From Chryseobacterium joostei (GTDB taxonomy: Bacteria > Bacteroidota > Bacteroidia > Flavobacteriales > Weeksellaceae), in contig NZ_CP033926.1 in assembly GCF_003815775.1 (NCBI RefSeq), forward strand, positions 2,976,001-3,040,000: a stretch of DNA of 64,000 bases, in the 5' to 3' direction. The notes under the pieces were generated by a model. It saw nothing but the letters and a program-made list of their open reading frames with translations, searched no databases and was not told the DNA's origin. This document shows, piece by piece, positions 18,920 to 27,807 of the stretch. Position 1 is the first letter of the stretch; the number at the start of each line of letters is the position of its first letter. The translations under genes were made by a program, and so were the position numbers.

Positions 18920-20569
18920 TTAGCCAATCAACTCTTTTGCCTGTGCAAGAGCTGCTTCTGTAATCTTGCTTCCGGAAAGCAATTGAGCTATTTCGTTCAG
19001 TTTATCTTCATCACTCAAAGGAATAATAGTAGACTGGGTTTTTCCGGCAATATCCTGCTTTACAACCTTATAGTTATCATTTCCTTTAGCGGCAACCTGT
19101 GCAAGGTGGGAGATAACAATCAACTGCATATCTTCAGACATTTCACGCATAAGATTCCCAATTTCCTCTGCTACTTTTCCTGAAACTCCGGTATCAATTT
19201 CATCTAAAATTAAAGTCGGTAGCTCGTCACTTTCTGCAATAATTTTCTTTACAGCAAGCATTACCCTTGATCTTTCACCTCCGGAAATTGCTGTTTGGAT
19301 CGGCTTTAGTGGGAAGCCTGAATTTGCCTGAAATAAAAGCTGGATATTTTCTTTTCCAAATGGGGTAAATTCAGCAGCATCCTGCAATTCTATATCTACC
19401 TTTGCTTTTTCAAGACCCAATTTTTTAAGAAGACTTTCTGCTTTTTTAATAAAAACAGAAACGTTCTTTTTTCTATTTTTAGAAAGCTTTTCAGCAAGAG
19501 TCTGAAGTGCTTTTTCTTTTTTAGAAATATTTTCTTCAGTTTCAGCAATCTGTGATTCCAGCTCTGAAGCTCCTTTCTGATCTCCCGCTAATTCGTTCCT
19601 TATTTCTATCAGTTCATGAAGATCTGACACATTATGCTTAAGGAATAATGCATTGATTTTATTGTTCAGTTCTGTAAGGGATACAAGGTTTTCAGGATTG
19701 ATTTCTACTTTCTCTGCCTCATCTTCAAGTTCGGAAATAATATCTTTCAGCTCTACAAAAGAAATCTCAAGCCTTTGATCAAGCTCTGCAAAGCTGGTAG
19801 AAACTTCAGAGATTCTGGAAAGCTTAGCTTTTGCTTCATTAAAGAAAGACAGAATCCCGATTTCCTCCTGGTGAAATCTTGATAAAATCTGTCCTACATT
19901 TTCAGAAATCATTCCGGCATTTTCCTGAATAGACAACTGGTTCTGAACATCTTCAAAATCTACGTCATCCAATTTTAATTCTTCCAGTTCGTTAAGTAAA
20001 AATTCTTTATAATCGCTTTCTTTGGTAGATTCTGAAAGTTGTGTTTTTAATTTTTTAAGCAGCATCTTAAGATTCTGAAAATCTAAAAACTCCTGCTGAT
20101 ATTCTTCTATAATCTTCTTATTTTCAGAAAGTCCATCAATAATTTTAAATTGATATTCTGAAGTAAAAAGATTTGATGTTTCAAACTGAGAGTGAATGTC
20201 AATTAATTGGGAAGAAAGTTCCTTAAGAACATCCAGTGTCACAGGAACGTCATTGATAAATGCACGGGATTTTCCTGATGGAAGAATTTCTCTTCTGATA
20301 ATGGTCTGATGTTCATAATCCAGATCATTTTCAATGAAAAACTTTTTAAACTGGTTATTAAGATCAAACTCTGTTTCTACAATACTTTTCTCCTCTGTTT
20401 TGGCGATGGATTTTACATCTGCTCTTTCTCCTAAAATAAGACGCAGTGCACCCAGAATAATGGATTTCCCAGCACCTGTTTCACCAGTTATTACCTGTAA
20501 ACCATTTTTCAATGATACTTCTAAGGTATCAATTAAGGCAAAGTTTTTAATGTAAATTCTCGAAAGCAT
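18920..20569 (-). CDS. recN: DNA repair protein RecN
   Basis: SMC-like ATPase for double-strand break repair, 549 residues from ATG 20569 (MLSRIYIKNF). I rejected the longer open frame because RecN starts at this sequence. Walker A is GETGAGKS (29-36); a long coiled-coil centre follows; the ABC signature SGGERSR and Walker B LILDEIDTG lie in the C-terminal third. Last gene of the bamD-rpoZ-coaBC-porD-recN block, 200 bp after porD. Confidence 0.97.
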   Translation of the reverse strand: MLSRIYIKNFALIDTLEVSLKNGLQVITGETGAGKSIILGALRLILGERADVKSIAKTEEKSIVETEFDLNNQFKKFFIENDLDYEHQTIIRREILPSGKSRAFINDVPVTLDVLKELSSQLIDIHSQFETSNLFTSEYQFKIIDGLSENKKIIEEYQQEFLDFQNLKMLLKKLKTQLSESTKESDYKEFLLNELEELKLDDVDFEDVQNQLSIQENAGMISENVGQILSRFHQEEIGILSFFNEAKAKLSRISEVSTSFAELDQRLEISFVELKDIISELEDEAEKVEINPENLVSLTELNNKINALFLKHNVSDLHELIEIRNELAGDQKGASELESQIAETEENISKKEKALQTLAEKLSKNRKKNVSVFIKKAESLLKKLGLEKAKVDIELQDAAEFTPFGKENIQLLFQANSGFPLKPIQTAISGGERSRVMLAVKKIIAESDELPTLILDEIDTGVSGKVAEEIGNLMREMSEDMQLIVISHLAQVAAKGNDNYKVVKQDIAGKTQSTIIPLSDEDKLNEIAQLLSGSKITEAALAQAKELIG

Positions 20570-20769
20570 TGATAATCTGGTTATAATCCAATTGGAGTTT
20601 GAATGGTAAAAATAAGTTTTTTTAATGAAAACAGAAATGGCAAATATCAATTACTATGCAAACCTATTTTTGGGGAATTTCAGTAAGCAAATCATAAAAG
20701 TTTTTATATTGATACTCAAAAAATTAAGCATCAGATCAATAATTCCTTCAATCTTTCCCCGATTGTTCA

Positions 20770-21672
20770 TTATTTCCATTTATTCCACTTATTATCAGCG
20801 TTTTTCGGTGAAAGAATGATCATGTTTTGTTTTAAATCATTAAGAATAAGCCCGCCATTATTTCCGGAATTGAAAATATTGAAGATCTCATCACTTTTAG
20901 TATCCATAAAAAGATTGAAGAAAAATCCCTGCTGGAATGAGTTTTCATATCTTTTAAGCTGCATCAGAGCATCGAAGATCACTTTTTTACCCGCAGTCTG
21001 ATCCTGATTGAAAAGGTTATCCATCCCTGATCTGTGATAGGTGTATATGGTAGAGCGCAACTGGCTCCAGTTAGGATTGATAATTTCATTAATTAGTATT
21101 GAACGGCTTCTTGGCTCATTAATGGTATTCCATCCATCATAGTTTCTGTTCTGAGCGTTTTGAGCAATCTGTTGAGCTTTTGCAAACCATGGGCTTCCTC
21201 CCATTGACTGAAAACTGTCTGCATCATATCCCAAAATAAGATAAATATAGAAACTGATAACATCAGTAAGGTTTTTGCCGGAAAACTGTCTTTCGTTAAA
21301 AATAAGGTTTTCGTTCTCAATATATTCAAAACTGAATCTTTGATCCTGAAGATTCAGTAAAGGGGATTCGTAGGTTGTGTTATAAACGGGACGCACTGCC
21401 TGCACAACAATTGTTCCCGTGAATTTGTTTACATTTCTTTCTGAAATAACAATGGCAAAGCCACATTTAATCTTTTCAAAATTCTGCAACTTCTTTCCTG
21501 TCCAGCTGGTATTATTGATAAAGTCTCTAAGACTTTTTTCCAATGACTTAAATGCCTGCTGATTACTTCCTCCTATCTGTTGGGAATTTACCTGAACCGT
21601 AGCCAGTAATTCCTGAGAAAAACCAAGGTTGCATATAAAAAACAGAAAAAATAAACTTATAATTTTTTTCAT
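20770..21672 (-). CDS. porD: Type IX secretion system protein PorD (DUF4835)
   Basis: 300 residues with a Sec signal peptide (MKKIISLFFLFF to about residue 19) and the mature start QELLATVQVNSQQIGG typical of the DUF4835/PorD family, a periplasmic protein needed for type IX secretion and gliding in Bacteroidetes. The position between coaBC and recN is the standard flavobacterial arrangement and supports the call. It fits the presence of two proteins with type IX sorting tails elsewhere in the window. Confidence 0.93.
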   Translation of the reverse strand: MKKIISLFFLFFICNLGFSQELLATVQVNSQQIGGSNQQAFKSLEKSLRDFINNTSWTGKKLQNFEKIKCGFAIVISERNVNKFTGTIVVQAVRPVYNTTYESPLLNLQDQRFSFEYIENENLIFNERQFSGKNLTDVISFYIYLILGYDADSFQSMGGSPWFAKAQQIAQNAQNRNYDGWNTINEPRSRSILINEIINPNWSQLRSTIYTYHRSGMDNLFNQDQTAGKKVIFDALMQLKRYENSFQQGFFFNLFMDTKSDEIFNIFNSGNNGGLILNDLKQNMIILSPKNADNKWNKWK

Positions 21673-21708
21673 TGTCTATTAAAAATTGAGAACGGAAATT
21701 TATTAAAA

Positions 21709-22917
21709 TTATTTTAAAAGCTGAGATTCAACAAAATTGAGAATATCCTTTGCAACTTCTCCTTTCGATTTCAGGTCAAATTCTTTTTTCTCTGTTTTGG
21801 TAAATATCTTGATTTTATTGGTGTCATTTTTAAATCCGGCCCCTTCATCACGAAGAGAGTTAAGAACAATCATATCAAGGTTTTTCTTTTCCAACTTTCC
21901 TTTTGCATTTTCTTCTTCATTTTGAGTCTCTAAAGCAAATCCTACCAAAAACTGATGGGTTTTCTTTTCTCCCATTGTTTTAAGAATATCAGGATTCTTA
22001 ATCAGCTCAATGGTGAGATTTTCATCATTTTTCTTGATTTTTTCTTTGGCAATCTCTTTTGGAGCATAATCCGCAACCGCAGCACTTGCAATCCCAATAT
22101 CTATTTTATCATAAAATTCAAATACTTTTGCCAACATTTCCTTTGCTGAAGTTACTTTATAAAGTTCTACTTTTTTATCATTAAGGATTTGTGAGCTTGG
22201 TCCTGAAATTAGGATTACCCTTGCCCCCCTTCTTGAAGCTTCCTCAGCCAGAGAAAACCCCATTTTCCCTGAGGAATGATTTCCTATAAACCTTACCGGA
22301 TCAAGGGCTTCATAAGTAGGTCCGGCAGTAATCAGGACTGTTTTTCCCTGAAGACTGTTTATTGTTGACATACTATTTGTAAAATAGTCTTCGATAACAT
22401 TAAAAATAGTTCCAGGTTCTGCCATTCTTCCCTGTCCGATCAATCCGCTTGCCAGCTCACCGTTTTCTGCAGGAATGATGGTATGACCAAAGCCTTCAGC
22501 TAGTTCCAGATTTTTCTTTGTGGATGGGTGTATATACATATCCAAATCCATTGCAGGGGCAATGAACACAGGGCATTTTGCTGACATGTAGGTTGCAATA
22601 ACGAGATTATCACACATCCCGTGAGTCATTTTAGCTAAGGTATTTGCTGTACAGGGTGTCACAACCATGGCATCTGCCCATAAGGCTAATTCCACATGGC
22701 TGTTCCAGCTTCCATTATCTCCATAAAAATCAGAATAAACAGGTTTCTTGGACAATGTAGACAGGCTTAATTTGGTAACGAAATGCTCTGCATCGGGAGT
22801 CATTATTACCTGCACTTCAGCTCCTTTTTTCACAAAATCCCTTATCAGAAAATGAACTTTATAAGCCGCAATTCCTCCTGAAACGGCGATAAGTATCTTT
22901 TTACCGGAAACACTCAT
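21709..22917 (-). CDS. coaBC: Bifunctional CoaBC (phosphopantothenoylcysteine synthetase/decarboxylase)
   Basis: Two consecutive steps of coenzyme A synthesis. The N-terminal flavoprotein decarboxylase domain (about 1-185) carries SHVELALWAD with the catalytic His. The C-terminal CTP-dependent ligase domain begins near residue 190 and has ITAGPTYEALDPVRFI and NHSSGKMG. 402 residues is a normal length. It is in the bamD-recN block; a long perfect hairpin separates it from rpoZ upstream. Confidence 0.97.
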   Translation of the reverse strand: MSVSGKKILIAVSGGIAAYKVHFLIRDFVKKGAEVQVIMTPDAEHFVTKLSLSTLSKKPVYSDFYGDNGSWNSHVELALWADAMVVTPCTANTLAKMTHGMCDNLVIATYMSAKCPVFIAPAMDLDMYIHPSTKKNLELAEGFGHTIIPAENGELASGLIGQGRMAEPGTIFNVIEDYFTNSMSTINSLQGKTVLITAGPTYEALDPVRFIGNHSSGKMGFSLAEEASRRGARVILISGPSSQILNDKKVELYKVTSAKEMLAKVFEFYDKIDIGIASAAVADYAPKEIAKEKIKKNDENLTIELIKNPDILKTMGEKKTHQFLVGFALETQNEEENAKGKLEKKNLDMIVLNSLRDEGAGFKNDTNKIKIFTKTEKKEFDLKSKGEVAKDILNFVESQLLK

Positions 22918-22997
22918 TTAGCTTTAATTTTTTTGAAACACTAAAATACTTATTTTTTCCCACAATAAGGGTTTAAAAATAAGGGTTTAAAACAATA

Positions 22998-23032
22998 AAG
23001 GTCATAAAAGAATTCTTTTCTTTTATGACCTT
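22998..23032. terminator. Perfect 13-bp hairpin between rpoZ and coaBC
   Basis: Arms 22998-23010 and 23020-23032 are perfectly complementary (AAGGTCATAAAAG / CTTTTATGACCTT) around a 9-nt loop. On the minus strand it is followed by a weak T-rich run, so it may be a partial terminator or RNA-processing/stability hairpin inside the operon. Confidence 0.6.
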
Positions 23033-23054
23033 CATTTATAAAAAACACAGATGA

Positions 23055-23378
23055 TTATTTTCTCTCTTCTGTTTTTCTGAAATACACATCTCCGTTTAAC
23101 CATTCTTCAATAGCGATTGAAGTTGGCTTTGGAAGTTTTTCGTAATGCTTAGAGATCTCAATTTGTTCTCTGTTTTCGAAAACTTCTTCTAATGTAGAAT
23201 TGTGAACAGCAAATTCATCTAATTTATTGTGAAGTTCCGTACGGATCTCCGCATTGATTTGCTCTGCTCTCTTTCCCATGATAACAATAGCTTCATAGAT
23301 TGAACCTACTTTATCTTCAATCTTATCCTTATCGTAAGTGATAGTATTTACTTCTGCTTTTGTATCTTTTACACTCAT
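23055..23378 (-). CDS. rpoZ: RNA polymerase omega subunit (Bacteroidetes type)
   Basis: 107 residues. The segment KVGSIYEAIVIMGKRAEQIN matches the conserved omega core that holds the beta' subunit, and its place between bamD and coaBC is the normal flavobacterial one. Longer and more diverged than the proteobacterial protein, as is usual in this phylum. Confidence 0.9.
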   Translation of the reverse strand: MSVKDTKAEVNTITYDKDKIEDKVGSIYEAIVIMGKRAEQINAEIRTELHNKLDEFAVHNSTLEEVFENREQIEISKHYEKLPKPTSIAIEEWLNGDVYFRKTEERK

Positions 23379-23420
23379 TTTGAGAAAATTATTTTATTTA
23401 TAAGATGGCAAATTTACGAA

Positions 23421-24416
23421 TTATCTTTGAATTTTGAAAGTCGCTGCAGGCGGAGGTGTCTGAAGGGCTGCACTGTCCCTCTGCATCTGCTTTGCTTGCT
23501 TTTCATTGCTAATCTGATCTTTAATCTGCTGGTCTGCTTTATTTTGATTAGCCAGCTTATCAGCTTCTTTTTTCTGTCTTGCTGTTAAAACTGCAATTCT
23601 TTCTTCAGTTTGCTTTTTAACAACAACAAAGTTTTGTTTTTCTTTCTCCAGCTTTACTCTAAGATCAGCTGCAGTTTTGGAATATTCTGTATTAGGAAGT
23701 TCCTTCTCTACCATTTTTGCATAGGTCAAAGCACTTTCAATACGCTCATCCTTAAGATCATAAATTGATTTTGTAGCCAATTCATAACGTGACTTCATGA
23801 TGTAGTCATAAATTTTTGAACGAAGCTTTGTACTTGGGAAATCCTCCAATACATTTTCCAATGCTACATTGGCAGCTTTATACTGTCCCATTTTAAAATA
23901 CTGTCTTCCGTTTTCATAGGCTTTGAATTCCAATTTATAAGACAGCTCATCAATAAGTTGAGAAATATTTTTTGATCTTTCGGAATTTGGATAATTGTTC
24001 AGGAAATCCTGAAGTTCATTGATAGCCAATTCTGTACTCGATTGATCCAGGTTGTAATCCATAGATCCCTCATAGTAACATAATGCAGACATATAAGCTG
24101 CTTCTTCTGCTCTTGGATCCTTTGGAAAGTTAACTGCAAAATTTTTAAACTGATGACCCGCCAACTTATAGTTCTTGTCATAGTAGTTTGCATACGCTGT
24201 ATTGAAACCTACGTTAGGAAAGTCATCTGTTCCTGCCACAAGATTGGCAAGTCTGTCGTAAAGAGCCAATGCATTTTTCCACTTCTTCTTCGCGAAGTTT
24301 TCATTAGCTGCTTTTAAGATAAACTCTTTATCAGCGCTCTTCATTGCTCTTTCCTGCTGGCTTACACATGAGGCAATTACTGCTACAGCAAAAAGACCTA
24401 AAATATATTTTTTCAT
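23421..24416 (-). CDS. bamD: Outer membrane assembly lipoprotein BamD
   Basis: 331 residues with a lipoprotein signal ending VIASC (Cys about residue 17). The next ~230 residues are helical TPR-like repeats (e.g. NAALALYDRL-type and DFLNNYPNSERSK segments), as in BamD, which docks with BamA to insert outer membrane proteins. The C-terminus is a Lys/Gln-rich coiled-coil-like tail (KKQTEERIAVLTARQKKEAD). A TATTTTTG box at 24465-24472 is the likely promoter element for the bamD-recN block. Confidence 0.93.
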   Translation of the reverse strand: MKKYILGLFAVAVIASCVSQQERAMKSADKEFILKAANENFAKKKWKNALALYDRLANLVAGTDDFPNVGFNTAYANYYDKNYKLAGHQFKNFAVNFPKDPRAEEAAYMSALCYYEGSMDYNLDQSSTELAINELQDFLNNYPNSERSKNISQLIDELSYKLEFKAYENGRQYFKMGQYKAANVALENVLEDFPSTKLRSKIYDYIMKSRYELATKSIYDLKDERIESALTYAKMVEKELPNTEYSKTAADLRVKLEKEKQNFVVVKKQTEERIAVLTARQKKEADKLANQNKADQQIKDQISNEKQAKQMQRDSAALQTPPPAATFKIQR

Positions 24417-24519
24417 ATAAAAAATTCAACAGTTTTCGGATTACACAGCCGATTTACTAATTTGCAAAAATATAACTTTTTTGTCAATAGATTTTTTTTT
24501 ATGAATATTTAACGTAAAT

Positions 24520-25149
24520 TTAGTCTGCAGCGTATCCCAAAATAGCAAAAACGCTCAATAAAAGATTCATTCTCACTTTTTTCTCAGCCTCTTTTGAGTA
24601 GGCTTCTTCATTTTTACTTGGTACGTAAAGTTCATAAAAGTTTTTGTTTCGGATTACAAACAATGTGGAACCAATAATCATGGTAAGAATATCCTCTGGT
24701 TTTGGAGTAAAGGTAAAGACTCCGGAAGCAACCCCTTTTTTTATCACTTCATCCAGTTTCTTTACAAACAGCTGATAGAAGTCCAGCAATTCATCCTTTA
24801 GGTTCTCTGTATGACGAAGCTCCTGAGTAACAAACCCATGAAAATAATTGTATTTGAATAGTTGGGAAACGATATATTTGATCATTTCACGCATCTGCAT
24901 TTCAGGTTTTCCTTCCTTGATGGTGTCTGCAAATTCTGAGAAATTCTCCCTGGTCTTCAATACTCTGTACTGATAGAGATAAGACATCATTTTCTCCTTG
25001 GAACCGAAGTAATAAGAGATCATAGCGACATTTATATTTGCCTTAGAACAGATATCTCTTACAGAAGTTCCCTCGTATCCTTTTTTTGCAATCAGCTCTT
25101 CTGCAATATCCAGTATGTGAATCTGTTTTTCTGTAAATTTTTTTTTCAT
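24520..25149 (-). CDS. TetR/AcrR-family transcriptional regulator
   Basis: 209 residues. The N-terminal helix-turn-helix (VRDICSKANINVAMISYYFG, about 28-47) is typical TetR; the C-terminal ~150 residues form the ligand-binding/dimer domain. Its promoter region contains the palindrome TAAACGATTGTTTAAT (25193-25208), just upstream of a TAACTTTA -7-like box at 25165-25172, fitting autorepression. The identical 16-mer occurs upstream of the persulfide-detoxification operon at 42995-43010, a candidate target. Ligand unknown. Confidence 0.92.
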   Translation of the reverse strand: MKKKFTEKQIHILDIAEELIAKKGYEGTSVRDICSKANINVAMISYYFGSKEKMMSYLYQYRVLKTRENFSEFADTIKEGKPEMQMREMIKYIVSQLFKYNYFHGFVTQELRHTENLKDELLDFYQLFVKKLDEVIKKGVASGVFTFTPKPEDILTMIIGSTLFVIRNKNFYELYVPSKNEEAYSKEAEKKVRMNLLLSVFAILGYAAD

Positions 25150-25192
25150 GAAGTGTACTTTGAGTAAAGTTAAGAAATTTTTAACACATTTA

Positions 25193-25208
25193 TAAACGAT
25201 TGTTTAAT
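25193..25208. promoter_or_regulatory. Candidate TetR operator (tetR/tatD-like intergenic region)
   Basis: The 16-mer TAAACGATTGTTTAAT has inverted half sites TAAAC/GTTTA around a 4-bp centre. It lies between the divergent tetR and TatD-like genes, overlapping the expected -33 position of the tetR promoter. An exact copy on the opposite strand lies at 42995-43010. Confidence 0.55.
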
Positions 25209-25245
25209 AATTTTTAATTAATTCTGAATTATAGTATTTTTGAAA

Positions 25246-25872
25246 ATGGAATTTTTTGATTTTCACCATCATAAAAAAAATATCAGAGACGGAATTTACA
25301 ATTTGGACATTGAGGGGATTCCGCCAGATTTTCCTTATTCAATAGGCATTCATCCCAATGATATTGATGTTATTAATATCAGCCTGCAGCTTAGCTGGAT
25401 GAAAAGTATGATGTTCCAAAATTGCTTTGCTGTTGGTGAATGCGGCCTGGATTCTATGGTTCCAATTGATCAAAAAATTCAGGAGGAAGTCTTTTTAAGG
25501 CAGATTGAAATAGCCAATGAGGTAAAAAAACCGATTATTATTCACTGCGTGAGAAAATTCTATGAGGTGATCTCATTTAGGAAAAAGTCCAGTCAGGCTA
25601 TGATCATTCATGGTTTTAATAAGAAACAGCAAATTGCGACGGATCTTCTTACCAATAATTTTTACCTGAGTTTTGGAAAAGCTGTTTTGTATAATTTATC
25701 TTTGCAGGATATTTTAAAAAACACTCCACTAGATAGACTCTTTTTAGAAACTGACAATGAAGATTTTAAGATCGAAGAATTGTACCTAAAAGTTTCGGAG
25801 ATAAAAGAGATTTCTATGGAACAACTCAACGAACAAATTTTAGAAAATTTACACACGATAAGAAATGGATAA
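25246..25872 (+). CDS. TatD-family metal-dependent hydrolase
   Basis: 208 residues from ATG 25246, shorter than typical TatD (about 260). Family features are an N-terminal metal site (DFHHH), the SIGIHP strand, the acid in VGECGLDS, the HCVR strand and a late LETDNED. Members are putative DNases or phosphoesterases. A TATTTTTG box ends only 3 nt before the ATG, so the mRNA should be leaderless or nearly so. The stop overlaps the start of tcdA by 8 nt, indicating translational coupling. Confidence 0.87.
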   Translation: MEFFDFHHHKKNIRDGIYNLDIEGIPPDFPYSIGIHPNDIDVINISLQLSWMKSMMFQNCFAVGECGLDSMVPIDQKIQEEVFLRQIEIANEVKKPIIIHCVRKFYEVISFRKKSSQAMIIHGFNKKQQIATDLLTNNFYLSFGKAVLYNLSLQDILKNTPLDRLFLETDNEDFKIEELYLKVSEIKEISMEQLNEQILENLHTIRNG

Positions 25873-26590
25873 ATACTGGTTGGAAAGAACAGAACTTCTG
25901 GTAAAAGAAGAAGGTTTGGAAAAATTGAATAAAGCCACTGTTCTGGTTGTGGGTTTAGGCGGAGTAGGTTCTTTTGCTGCTGAATTTCTGGCAAGAGCCG
26001 GAGTAGGAAACATGACAATCGTGGATGGTGATACAGTGGATATTACGAATATCAACAGACAGTTACCCGCTTTACGTTCTACCGTTGGAAAGCATAAGGT
26101 AGAGGTTGTTGCAGAAAGACTTTTAGATATTAATCCTGATCTTAACTTAACCAAAATCAATGAGTTTCTAAATCCTGAAAGAATGGATGAAGTTTTGGAT
26201 TCTGCAAAATTTGACTATGTTTTGGACTGTATTGACAGCGTTACTCCAAAACTTTGTTTGATTATTGCTGCCAAAAGAAGAAGGATAAAAATTGTAAGTT
26301 CAATGGGAGCCGGTGGAAAAACCGATCCAAGCAAAGTATTGGTAAGAGATATTAGCAAAACCGAACACTGCCACCTCGCAAGACAAGTGAGAAAAAGACT
26401 GAAAAAGGTAAAAATTGACAAGGGAGTTCGTTGTGTTTTTGCCAATGATATTCAGGATGAAGAAAGTTTAAAAATGACTGACGGAACCAACTATAAAAGA
26501 TCTTTTTACGGAACAATAAGCTATATGCCTGCAATTTTCGGTTTGTATACTGCTGCTGAAGTCATTAACTATCTAGTGCAACAAGATTAA
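25865..26590 (+). CDS. tcdA: tRNA threonylcarbamoyladenosine dehydratase TcdA (ThiF/MoeB family)
   Basis: E1-like ATP-using enzyme converting t6A37 to cyclic ct6A in tRNAs. 241 residues with the nucleotide-binding loop VVGLGGVGSFAAE (about 28-40), the DGDTVDITNINRQ segment, and SMGAGGKTDP, characteristic of the TcdA/CsdL group. It overlaps the TatD-like gene by 8 nt and abuts rnpA through a TAATG stop/start, giving a tightly packed RNA-related operon. Confidence 0.93.
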   Translation: MDKYWLERTELLVKEEGLEKLNKATVLVVGLGGVGSFAAEFLARAGVGNMTIVDGDTVDITNINRQLPALRSTVGKHKVEVVAERLLDINPDLNLTKINEFLNPERMDEVLDSAKFDYVLDCIDSVTPKLCLIIAAKRRRIKIVSSMGAGGKTDPSKVLVRDISKTEHCHLARQVRKRLKKVKIDKGVRCVFANDIQDEESLKMTDGTNYKRSFYGTISYMPAIFGLYTAAEVINYLVQQD

Positions 26591-26961
26591 TGCAGAACAC
26601 CAAATATCCCAGAGCGGAAAAGCTTAAAATGAATACAGAGATCGGTTTACTTTTTGAAAAAGGTAAATGGAGGACTTCTGGAAATCTAAGAATTATCATT
26701 TTGAAAGACAAGCCTACTCTTCCGGTACAAAGCGGTAGGTTTGGCGTATCTGTTTCAAAGAGATATTTCAAAAAAGCGGTTCATAGAAACCGTGTAAAAA
26801 GACTTCTTCGGGAATGTTACCGATTGAATAAGGATTTATTTAAGAATGCTTTTGGGGAAAAGACTATTGCTATGTTATTTTGGGTTTCTCCTGAAATGCC
26901 ACAAAAGTTTCAGGACGTTGAAGCACAGTTTATAAAATTGTGTGAGGCACAGAAGAAGTAA
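26590..26961 (+). CDS. rnpA: Ribonuclease P protein component
   Basis: 123-residue basic protein that assists the RNase P RNA in tRNA 5' maturation. The family signature is present as KKAVHRNRVKRLLRE (about 59-73), and the preceding GVSVSKRYFKKA matches the usual strand. The start codon overlaps the tcdA stop (TAATG). It is not next to rpmH here; the operon instead joins tRNA modification with tRNA processing. Confidence 0.95.
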   Translation: MQNTKYPRAEKLKMNTEIGLLFEKGKWRTSGNLRIIILKDKPTLPVQSGRFGVSVSKRYFKKAVHRNRVKRLLRECYRLNKDLFKNAFGEKTIAMLFWVSPEMPQKFQDVEAQFIKLCEAQKK

Positions 26962-27160
26962 TACTCTTTAATACAACAATATGAAGCTATCACAGCTTCT
27001 CAATGCTCAATTCAGTATGGAGATTTATGAAGATCTACAATTTTTTGCTTGCTGATTTTATGGATTTTTATTTTTTCCTGTATTAACCAAGATTTCACAA
27101 CATATCAAATCTCAGATAGTTTTTGTAATTTTATAGAAAACATTAAATCTGAAAACGAAT

Positions 27161-27760
27161 ATGTTAGATAACATTCCCTACCTTTCCTATGTAATCAGTG
27201 CCTTTATAGGCATTGGACTGGCTGCCGCTACGGGCTTCAGGGTATTTTTACCCATGTTTATTGTAAGTCTGGCTTCTTACTTCCATTGGATCCCGATGAA
27301 TGAGCAATTTGAGTGGCTTGCGGGCTTGCCAACGCTTATTACAACAGGAATAGCCACGGTTGCTGAGATTCTGGCCTATTACATCCCTTTTGTTGATCAT
27401 TTATTGGATACTGTCACCATTCCCATGGCTACAGTTGCCGGTTCTATTTTATTTGCCAGTCAGTTTGCTGAGCTGGGAACATTTCCACAATGGGCATTGG
27501 CATTAATTGCCGGTGGAGGAACAGCTGCTACTATTAGCTCAGGATTTGCAGGAATACGGGCCGCTTCTACTGCCACTACAGGAGGACTGGGAAATTCTGT
27601 TGTAGGAACCACAGAAACGGCTGGTGCAGGCATCATGTCTGTTCTTGCTATGGCAGCACCTATTATTGCCGCTATTTTAGCTATTGTCTTATTGGTTGTT
27701 GTGGTTATCTTTGGACGGAAAGCCTGGAAGAAATTACGGGGCAGTAAAAGTGCTCCCTAA
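27161..27760 (+). CDS. DUF4126 membrane protein
   Basis: 199 residues with about five hydrophobic segments and many small residues (Gly/Ala/Thr), including IGIGLAAATGFRVFLP near the N-terminus and GFAGIRAASTATTGG in the middle, typical of the DUF4126 family. It ends with a basic tail. The family has no established function. It stands alone between rnpA and a convergent gene, with a shared terminator. Confidence 0.85.
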   Translation: MLDNIPYLSYVISAFIGIGLAAATGFRVFLPMFIVSLASYFHWIPMNEQFEWLAGLPTLITTGIATVAEILAYYIPFVDHLLDTVTIPMATVAGSILFASQFAELGTFPQWALALIAGGGTAATISSGFAGIRAASTATTGGLGNSVVGTTETAGAGIMSVLAMAAPIIAAILAIVLLVVVVIFGRKAWKKLRGSKSAP

Positions 27761-27775
27761 GGTTTAAATATAAAA

Positions 27776-27806
27776 AAAGTACAGTTATTTCAACTGTACT
27801 TTTTTA
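27776..27806. terminator. Bidirectional terminator
   Basis: Stem AGTACAGTT / AACTGTACT (9 bp) with A and T runs on the two sides, between the DUF4126 gene and the convergent Glu-rich gene. Confidence 0.85.
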
Positions 27807-27807
27807 T

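Noticed and set aside
22966..22992. Two tandem copies of a 14-bp unit (TAAGGGTTTAAAAA)
   Set aside because: Only two copies, no spacers and no associated genes; not a CRISPR and too short to call a repeat element.
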